A stretch of 5,717 bases of DNA from Mobilitalea sp. (GTDB lineage: Bacteria > Bacillota_A > Clostridia > Lachnospirales > Lachnospiraceae), in NCBI GenBank assembly GCA_029974875.1, contig JARKQP010000307.1, positions 1 through 5,717 of the forward strand. The letters are read 5' to 3'. Shown piece by piece: positions 1 through 4,190 of the stretch; positions within the stretch are counted from its first letter, which is position 1; each line of letters begins with the position of its first letter. Position numbers and translations under genes: made by a program. Below the pieces are notes generated by a model. That model worked only from the letters and a program-made list of their open reading frames with translations. It was not told the origin of the DNA and searched no databases.

Positions 1-2
1 TT

Positions 3-8
3 AGGAGG
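3..8 (+). promoter_or_regulatory. Ribosome binding site that fixes the SEDS gene start
   Basis: A perfect AGGAGG lies five bases before the ATG at 14. A GTG at 8-10 is in the same frame but overlaps this Shine-Dalgarno sequence, so it cannot be the start served by it. The TAG at 2-4 could be the stop of an upstream gene, but too little sequence is present to tell. Confidence 0.85.
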
Positions 9-13
9 TGGCT

Positions 14-1690
14 ATGAATTTAATCGTTCAATTAACTAAATATCTGATGATTTTATTGATGGGAATCTATTCTTATTATAGCTTTACTGTGTTCCGGTCT
101 AAGAGTAAAAGATATCAGAGGCGGATTTATATTATTTTGACCATGTTAATCTTCCTTTTACATTTTGTCGGGTATGCAACCCTGTTCCTGCAGCTCCCCG
201 GTGGTTTTATGGCGGGGGGATCCCAGAGCAGTTTTGATCTGGGGAGTTTTCTGGGTAGCTTTGATCTGGGAAGCTTTCCTGACATCTTTGCTTTGGGAGA
301 CCTTCCTTCCGGCGTGAAGCTGCTTATTTTATATGGTGGGGAAGTACTGCTGCTGGCCTTGGTACTGGGAGTGTATCAGCTGATTTACCCGAAGATGCCA
401 AAATTGCTGCTAAGAAATATGCTGATGCTTTTGGTTATCAGCTTTATCATGCTGGCAAGGCTGAATTATGACATGGCTGTAAAGCAGGTAATGATTGTAG
501 CTTTTTCCTTTCTGGTATGCCTGCTCGTACCTCTGGTGATGAGATCAAGAATGAATTTAAGGCGGTTTGGCTGGTTCTATGGCTTTGCAGGAATTGGAGC
601 CTTGTTATTGGTCCTACTGGTTGGGACGACGAAGCAGGGGGCCACGAACTGGATTTCCATAGCAGGCTTTAGCGTACAGCCCTCAGAATTTGTGAAGCTG
701 CTTTTTGTACTGTGCGTTGCGGCCTTGTTTAAGGAGCAGACCAGCTTTCGGAGGGTCTGTGCCGTTACGGTCCTTGCAGCTATTCATGTACTGCTTTTGG
801 TAGCCCAGACGGATTTAGGTGGGGCATTGATTTTCTTTGTGACCTATTTGTTCATACTATATGTCGCTTCGGCAAGTCCCCTGTATTTATTTGCCGGACT
901 GCTTGGAGGCAGTGGGGCAGCCCTGGTAGCCTACCGGTTATTTTATCATGTCAGGGTCAGGGTAATGGCGTGGCAGAATCCCTTTGCCTATATTGACAAG
1001 GAAGGATATCAGATTACACAATCCCTGTTTGCCATTGGAACAGGCGGATGGTTTGGCATGGGGCTGAACCGGGGCTTGCCCACGTCTATTCCCGTGGTTG
1101 AGAGTGACTTTATCTTCTCCGCCATATCAGAAGAGCTTGGAGGCCTTTTTGTTATCTGCATTATCCTGATCTATGTGAGCTGCTTTGTGATGTTTATTAA
1201 TATTGCCCTGGGTCAGGAGGTACTGTTCTACCGCTTGACGGCAGTGGGCTTTGCAGTCATGTTCATTTTCCAGGTGTTCCTATCCATTGGAGGTGTCATT
1301 AAATTCATCCCCTCCACCGGCGTTACCTTACCGTTAATCAGCCAGGGCGGAAGCTCTGTCTTTGCGACGATATTGATGTTTATGATACTGCAGGGGATCG
1401 CAATGAAGGAGAAGACGAGAAACAGGGATATTAGAAATAAAGATGTGGGGAATAAGATAACCGGGAAGAAGAATGCCAGAAAGAAGGACAACAGAGAAGA
1501 GAGTACCATGGTAGATGTTATGGAAGGCAATTTCAGGACGAAGGATGCCATGAAAAGGAATCCTTCGGAAGAGGATACCGTGGAGAGTGATATATGGGAA
1601 GAAAATTTAGGAGTGGAGGATACCATAGAAGGAGATACTGGAGAAGCAAATACTAGTGAAACAGACGCTGGAAAAAGCAAATACTGGTGA
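14..1690 (+). CDS. SEDS-family peptidoglycan glycosyltransferase (FtsW/RodA/SpoVE type)
   Basis: This is an integral membrane protein of 558 residues, counted from the ATG at 14. SEDS proteins polymerise lipid II into glycan strands at the outer face of the membrane, working with a class B PBP. Family motifs appear in order: GATNW (209-213), QPSE (222-225), TDLGGAL (266-272), GYQITQSLFAIGTGG (from 331), ESDFIFSAISEELG (around 363-376) and LPLISQGGSS (439-448). Asp365 in SDFIF matches the conserved, probably catalytic, aspartate of the family (HTDFIF in typical members). The SEDS core begins near residue 134. Before it lie about three extra membrane segments (roughly 3-24, 38-60, 101-125). The basic stretch at 28-37 suggests an outside N-terminus and places the loop at 61-100 outside. 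After residue 464 comes a cytoplasmic tail of about 95 residues, basic first and then acidic, ending inside a 31-bp tandem repeat. The protein is longer than typical FtsW/RodA (about 380-420). The adjacent PBP supports the role; elongation, division and sporulation types cannot be separated here. Confidence 0.95.
   Translation: MNLIVQLTKYLMILLMGIYSYYSFTVFRSKSKRYQRRIYIILTMLIFLLHFVGYATLFLQLPGGFMAGGSQSSFDLGSFLGSFDLGSFPDIFALGDLPSGVKLLILYGGEVLLLALVLGVYQLIYPKMPKLLLRNMLMLLVISFIMLARLNYDMAVKQVMIVAFSFLVCLLVPLVMRSRMNLRRFGWFYGFAGIGALLLVLLVGTTKQGATNWISIAGFSVQPSEFVKLLFVLCVAALFKEQTSFRRVCAVTVLAAIHVLLLVAQTDLGGALIFFVTYLFILYVASASPLYLFAGLLGGSGAALVAYRLFYHVRVRVMAWQNPFAYIDKEGYQITQSLFAIGTGGWFGMGLNRGLPTSIPVVESDFIFSAISEELGGLFVICIILIYVSCFVMFINIALGQEVLFYRLTAVGFAVMFIFQVFLSIGGVIKFIPSTGVTLPLISQGGSSVFATILMFMILQGIAMKEKTRNRDIRNKDVGNKITGKKNARKKDNREESTMVDVMEGNFRTKDAMKRNPSEEDTVESDIWEENLGVEDTIEGDTGEANTSETDAGKSKYW
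233..313 (+). repeat. 27-bp in-frame repeat encoding nine-residue units in an outer loop
   Basis: Three adjacent 27-bp units encode FDLGSFLGS, FDLGSFPDI and FALGDLPSG, residues 74-100 of the SEDS protein. The first two share FDLGSF exactly; the third is diverged. The repeat lies between predicted membrane segments 2 and 3, and the basic residues before segment 2 suggest this loop is outside the cell. The unit preserves the reading frame, so copy changes would only lengthen or shorten the loop. Confidence 0.75.
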
Positions 1691-1795
1691 AACGGACACT
1701 GGAGAAAGCAAGTACCGGAGAAACGGACACAGGAGAAAGCAAGTACAGGAGAAACGGACACTGGAGAAAGCAAGTACTGGTGAAACAGACACAGA
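1628..1795 (+). repeat. 31-bp tandem repeat array at the SEDS/PBP junction
   Basis: Four full 31-bp units begin with GAAAC(A/G)GAC at 1658, 1689, 1720 and 1751. A degenerate 30-bp unit precedes them (1628-1657) and a partial copy follows (1782-1795). Units differ at only a few positions. Where a unit ends in T, the junction GGTGAAAC contains TGA (1688 and 1781; AGTGAAAC at 1657 is similar). Where it ends in A, there is none (1719, 1750). The SEDS stop at 1688-1690 is the first in-frame junction TGA. Because 31 = 30 + 1, successive units are read in successive frames, and two of the three frames stay open to 1843 or beyond. The sequence is purine-rich and encodes hydrophilic peptides such as ETDTGESKY. 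Confidence 0.95.
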
Positions 1796-1837
1796 GAATC
1801 CTGCTCTGGAGGAAAAATCCTCTCAAAAGCGGATTAC

Positions 1838-1842
1838 GGAGG
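1838..1842 (+). promoter_or_regulatory. Ribosome binding site of the PBP gene
   Basis: GGAGG ends six bases before the ATG at 1849 and supports that start. In the PBP frame a TAG at 1843-1845 lies just upstream, so no earlier start is possible. The ATG at 1854 is out of frame. Confidence 0.85.
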
Positions 1843-1848
1843 TAGCAT

Positions 1849-3279
1849 ATGAGATGGTTTACACATGAAAATCCCAAAAAGCCGATCTATAACCTTATCT
1901 ATATCTTTGTCGGGCTGACTGTTCTTATGGTGGGCTATTTCGCTTATTTTCTTGTGGTAAGAAGCGATGAGGTGATTAACAACGCTTATAATAAACGTCA
2001 GGACGTCCTGTCACAGAGAGTTGTAAGAGGAAGTATCCTTTCGGCTGATGGAGAGGTATTGGCACAGACGGTAACGGATGGGAAGGGAAAGGAAACCAGG
2101 GAATATCCTTTTGACGAGGTGTTTGCACATGTGGTGGGAAGATATTCCAAGGGAAAGACCGGAATCGAGGAATCGGAAAATATCCGGCTGTTGACCTCAA
2201 ATATTAATTTTTTCGAGCTGACATACGCCGACCTGACAGGTGAAAAAAGTCCGGGTGATAATGTGGTGACAACCCTGAATGCAAAACTGCAGCAGGTGGC
2301 CTATGACGCCCTCGGAAATAATAAGGGAGCCGTAGTTGTAATGGAGCCCTCCACCGGCAAAATACTTGCCATGGTTTCCAAGCCTTCCTATGACCCGAAT
2401 GATATTGATGAGATCTGGGAAGAGCTTACTTCGGATGAAGAGGGGAAAACAAACGCCCAATTAATGAACCGGGCTACCCAGGGCTTTTATGCTCCCGGCT
2501 CTACCTTTAAGGTACTAACAGCCTTGGAATATATCAGGGAGAATCCGGATTATGTAGATTATGATTATACTTGTAAGGGTAGTACGACGTATGAGGGCAG
2601 GACGATCCGTTGTTACAATAACAAGGCCCATGGGAAAGAGGATTTGGATGAATCCTTTGCAAAATCCTGCAATACTTCCTTTGCAACCATAGGGAGATCC
2701 TTGGATTTGGATAGCTTCTATTCCTTGTGTGAAGATTTCTTATTTAACCGCAGCCTGCCGGTTACGATGGAAAGTAATAAAAGCAGCTTTACACTCCAGG
2801 CCAGCGGAGCCACTGTGCAGGATGTAATGGAGACAGCCATCGGACAGGGGGGTACACTGGTTACTCCGCTCCATAATGCAATGATAACGGCAGCAGTTGC
2901 CAATCGCGGGGAAATGATGAAGCCCTATGTGGTAGACCATATTGAAAATGTGAACGGTGGAATTGTCAAAACCTATTCCCCCCAGACCGCGGCAAAACCC
3001 ATAACGCCGTGGGAAGCAGGCATTCTTGGAAAGATGATGCGGTCCGTTGTTACCGACGGCACAGCTGAAAAATTAGACAGCTTATCCGTCCAGGTTGCCG
3101 GAAAGACAGGCTCCGCCGATCATGGGGACAATGAACCGGCACATGCCTGGTTTATCGGCTATGCACCCTATGAGGAGCCGCAGATCGTAGTAAGTATTAT
3201 CGTAGAAAGCGTCGGAACCGGAAGTGATTATGCTGTTCCAATAGCAAAAAAGATATTAAAGGAATATTTTAGTGACTGA
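1849..3279 (+). CDS. Class B penicillin-binding protein (D,D-transpeptidase, PBP2/PbpA-like)
   Basis: This is a membrane-anchored transpeptidase of 476 residues that crosslinks peptidoglycan stem peptides outside the cell. One N-terminal membrane segment spans roughly residues 13-36. A short PBP-dimer-like region follows, with the conserved RGSILSADGEVLAQT (60-74). The transpeptidase domain runs from about residue 137 to the end and has all three active-site motifs: S218-T-F-K221 (nucleophile Ser218, in APGSTFK), S273-C-N275, and K419-T-G421. AIGQGGTLVTPL (330-341) is also typical. Cys242 and Cys255 flank a small insert and could form a disulfide; that is a guess. The length resembles mycobacterial PbpA (about 490) rather than E. 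coli PBP2 (about 630). The start sits 158 bases after the SEDS stop, with its own strong ribosome binding site. The two genes are probably one transcript and their products one glycosyltransferase/transpeptidase complex. The beta-lactam target role follows from the family. Confidence 0.96.
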   Translation: MRWFTHENPKKPIYNLIYIFVGLTVLMVGYFAYFLVVRSDEVINNAYNKRQDVLSQRVVRGSILSADGEVLAQTVTDGKGKETREYPFDEVFAHVVGRYSKGKTGIEESENIRLLTSNINFFELTYADLTGEKSPGDNVVTTLNAKLQQVAYDALGNNKGAVVVMEPSTGKILAMVSKPSYDPNDIDEIWEELTSDEEGKTNAQLMNRATQGFYAPGSTFKVLTALEYIRENPDYVDYDYTCKGSTTYEGRTIRCYNNKAHGKEDLDESFAKSCNTSFATIGRSLDLDSFYSLCEDFLFNRSLPVTMESNKSSFTLQASGATVQDVMETAIGQGGTLVTPLHNAMITAAVANRGEMMKPYVVDHIENVNGGIVKTYSPQTAAKPITPWEAGILGKMMRSVVTDGTAEKLDSLSVQVAGKTGSADHGDNEPAHAWFIGYAPYEEPQIVVSIIVESVGTGSDYAVPIAKKILKEYFSD

Positions 3280-3304
3280 TACAACGTCCACGAAAAGAAT
3301 GCTG

Positions 3305-3325
3305 CACTGGAAAAAGTGGTTTTTT
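3305..3325 (+). terminator. Possible weak terminator after the PBP gene
   Basis: CACT (3305-3308) and AGTG (3315-3318) can form a four-pair stem with the loop GGAAAA, followed one base later by six T residues (3320-3325). The stem is short for an intrinsic terminator, so read-through is likely. It is the only terminator-like structure I see between the PBP and Nudix genes. Confidence 0.3.
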
Positions 3326-3396
3326 GGAACCTGGGTAGAATTAACTATGTGGTGGTTTTCAGCTTCCTTTGGCCTTTGAACATTTTAAATATTGTA

Positions 3397-3425
3397 TTGA
3401 ATATCAGCTTACATTGATGTATACT
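3397..3425 (+). promoter_or_regulatory. Sigma-A-type promoter for the Nudix gene
   Basis: TTGAAT (3397-3402) and TATACT (3420-3425) are separated by exactly 17 bases, matching 4/6 and 5/6 of the consensus hexamers. Transcription would start near 3432, giving a leader of about 36 nt before the Nudix start. The location just upstream of a gene with a strong ribosome binding site supports it. Confidence 0.6.
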
Positions 3426-3467
3426 TTTATCAGATAAAGAGGTACACCAAAGGCAGGAGGCATTGCG

Positions 3468-3920
3468 ATGGTTGAAGCAACGAGCTGTGGTGGTGTAGTG
3501 ATATTCAGAGGAAAGATTTTATTACTGTATAAAAATTATAAGAATAAGTATGAAGGGTGGGTGCTACCAAAAGGAACTGTTGAAGAAGGAGAGGAATATA
3601 AAGAAACCGCCATACGCGAGGTGTTAGAGGAAGCGGGAACGAATGCTTCCATCATCAAGTATATCGGGAAAAGCCAATATTCTTTTAGCACACCACAGAA
3701 TACAGTATTAAAGGATGTTCATTGGTATTTGATGATGTCTGATAGCTATTACAGTAAACCACAACGGGAAGAGTATTTTATGGACTCGGGTTACTATAAA
3801 TTCCATGAGGCTTATCACATGTTGAAATTTGCGAACGAAAAGCAGATTTTGGAACGGGCTTATAATGAGTATATGGATTTGAAGAAAAGTAACCTCTGGG
3901 GTAATAAGAAATATTTTTAG
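3468..3920 (+). CDS. Nudix hydrolase
   Basis: This is a soluble protein of 150 residues. Nudix enzymes hydrolyse a nucleoside diphosphate linked to another group, using a divalent metal. The full Nudix box is visible: G36, E42, R50-E51 and E54-E55-x-G57, in GTVEEGEEYKETAIREVLEE followed by AGT. The only departure is Thr58 where a hydrophobic residue is usual. An N-terminal strand (SCGGVVIFRGKILLLYKN) and WVLPKG before the box are typical. The C-terminal segment YYKFHEAYHMLKF followed by KQILERAY resembles diadenosine tetraphosphate hydrolases and RppH-like members. Ap4A hydrolysis is therefore a reasonable guess, but the substrate cannot be fixed from sequence. AGGAGG at 3455-3460, seven bases before the ATG, fixes the start. 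It has its own promoter upstream and a terminator downstream, so it is probably monocistronic. Confidence 0.93.
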   Translation: MVEATSCGGVVIFRGKILLLYKNYKNKYEGWVLPKGTVEEGEEYKETAIREVLEEAGTNASIIKYIGKSQYSFSTPQNTVLKDVHWYLMMSDSYYSKPQREEYFMDSGYYKFHEAYHMLKFANEKQILERAYNEYMDLKKSNLWGNKKYF

Positions 3921-3941
3921 AGTGTGCCTGTCAGGCGCACT
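3921..3941 (+). other. Hairpin directly after the Nudix stop codon
   Basis: AGTGTGCC (3921-3928) pairs with GGCGCACT (3934-3941), eight pairs including one G-U, around the loop TGTCA. It begins at the base after the TAG. No T-run follows, so it is not a terminator alone. It may protect the mRNA 3' end or slow polymerase ahead of the next hairpin. Confidence 0.7.
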
Positions 3942-3946
3942 ATGAT

Positions 3947-3981
3947 AAGGGACTGGGCACTAAGGTGCGGCAGTCCTTTTT
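3947..3981 (+). terminator. Rho-independent terminator of the Nudix gene
   Basis: GGACTG (3950-3955) pairs with CAGTCC (3971-3976), and GCAC (3957-3960) pairs with GTGC (3965-3968) inside it around a TAAG loop, with a small internal bulge. Flanking AAG (3947-3949) can extend pairing into the T-run. Five T residues follow at 3977-3981. This is the best terminator in the window. Confidence 0.85.
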
Positions 3982-4005
3982 CTGTGTGGTAGGACCAGTT
4001 ATGGA

Positions 4006-4034
4006 TTGATAAAATCTTCTAGGAATGGTATGAT
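4006..4034 (+). promoter_or_regulatory. Strong sigma-A-type promoter for the sensor gene
   Basis: TTGATA (4006-4011) and TATGAT (4029-4034) have a 17-base spacer and match 5/6 and 5/6 of the consensus. TGG at 4026-4028 forms an extended -10 (TGGTATGAT). Transcription would start near 4041. It lies just after the Nudix terminator, so it would drive the sensor gene with a leader of about 150 nt. Confidence 0.7.
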
Positions 4035-4046
4035 TAGCTAAAGGCT

Positions 4047-4064
4047 TTGTAAGAAAATTGTAAG
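4047..4064 (+). repeat. Phased direct repeat TTGTAAG-N4-TTGTAAG, possible operator
   Basis: Two exact TTGTAAG copies (4047-4053 and 4058-4064) are separated by AAAA, an 11-bp period close to one helical turn. Seven-base direct repeats with a four-base A/T-rich spacer are the layout of PhoB/OmpR-family response regulator sites. The sequence does not match a specific box I recognise. It lies just downstream of the predicted start of transcription, where binding would repress. Confidence 0.4.
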
Positions 4065-4165
4065 CAGATTTTCATATTCACCTGAAAAAGGTAGAAGAAG
4101 GCTTCCGGGAAAGCTGGAGTATAATAAACCGGCAGGAATGGACTACATAAAGAGGAAAGGTTATA

Positions 4166-4186
4166 ATGCATCTCATTATAAAGTAA
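4166..4186 (+). CDS. Candidate six-codon leader ORF before the sensor gene
   Basis: The ATG at 4166 starts MHLIIK followed by TAA (4184-4186). It is preceded at five bases by the only Shine-Dalgarno-like stretch here, AGAGGAAAGG (4151-4160). The sensor ATG at 4191 comes four bases after its stop and has no ribosome binding site of its own, so ribosomes finishing this ORF could restart there. A sequencing indel that hides a longer N-terminus is an alternative explanation. A second short ORF (4138-4194, 18 residues) overlaps it in another frame. Confidence 0.35.
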   Translation: MHLIIK

Positions 4187-4190
4187 ACAA

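Larger units (their letters stand above)
4041..4190 (+). other. Leader region of the sensor gene
   Basis: About 150 nt lie between the predicted transcription start and the sensor ATG. They hold only weak local stems, ACCT/AGGT (4080-4083 with 4089-4092) and GCTT/AAGC (4101-4104 with 4111-4114), plus two very short ORFs near the end. I could not match it to a known riboswitch, including the two c-di-GMP classes. Whether it is regulatory is open. Confidence 0.35.

Noticed and set aside
8..10. GTG as start of the SEDS gene.
   Set aside because: It overlaps the AGGAGG sequence; the ATG at 14 has correct spacing.
1228..1792. Long minus-strand open frames rich in Ser, Phe, Cys and Val across the SEDS tail and repeat array.
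   Set aside because: They are the complement of the purine-rich coding and repeat sequence. They have no ribosome binding site or recognisable domain, and the repeated peptide simply reflects the 31-bp units.
1628..1795. CRISPR array.
   Set aside because: The units are directly contiguous with no unique spacers, and they lie partly inside a coding gene.
1656..1868. A 70-codon + strand frame from a GTG at 1656 through the repeats into the PBP start, as a separate gene.
   Set aside because: There is no ribosome binding site before the GTG and most of it is repeat. It is better explained as the alternative frame that the SEDS tail would use after loss of one unit.
1976..2940. Several minus-strand open frames of 61-87 codons inside the PBP gene.
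   Set aside because: They are shadows of a PBP with all catalytic motifs intact on the + strand.
3366..3454. Inverted repeat CCTTTGG (3366-3372) and CCAAAGG (3447-3453) around the Nudix promoter.
   Set aside because: It is only seven bases with about 74 bases between the arms, easily due to chance.
4120..4125. TATAAT as a -10 box for the sensor gene.
   Set aside because: No -35-like hexamer lies 16-18 bases upstream, and the promoter at 4006-4034 is much better.
4041..4165. A c-di-GMP riboswitch upstream of the GGDEF gene.
   Set aside because: The conserved core sequences of the class I and class II riboswitches that I know are not present, and only short weak stems can be drawn.
4139..4167. 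TGGACT-N17-TATAAT as the sensor promoter.
   Set aside because: The spacing fits, but transcription would begin near 4174, leaving about 17 nt without a ribosome binding site and cutting off the Shine-Dalgarno sequence at 4151-4160. It is kept only as a weaker alternative.
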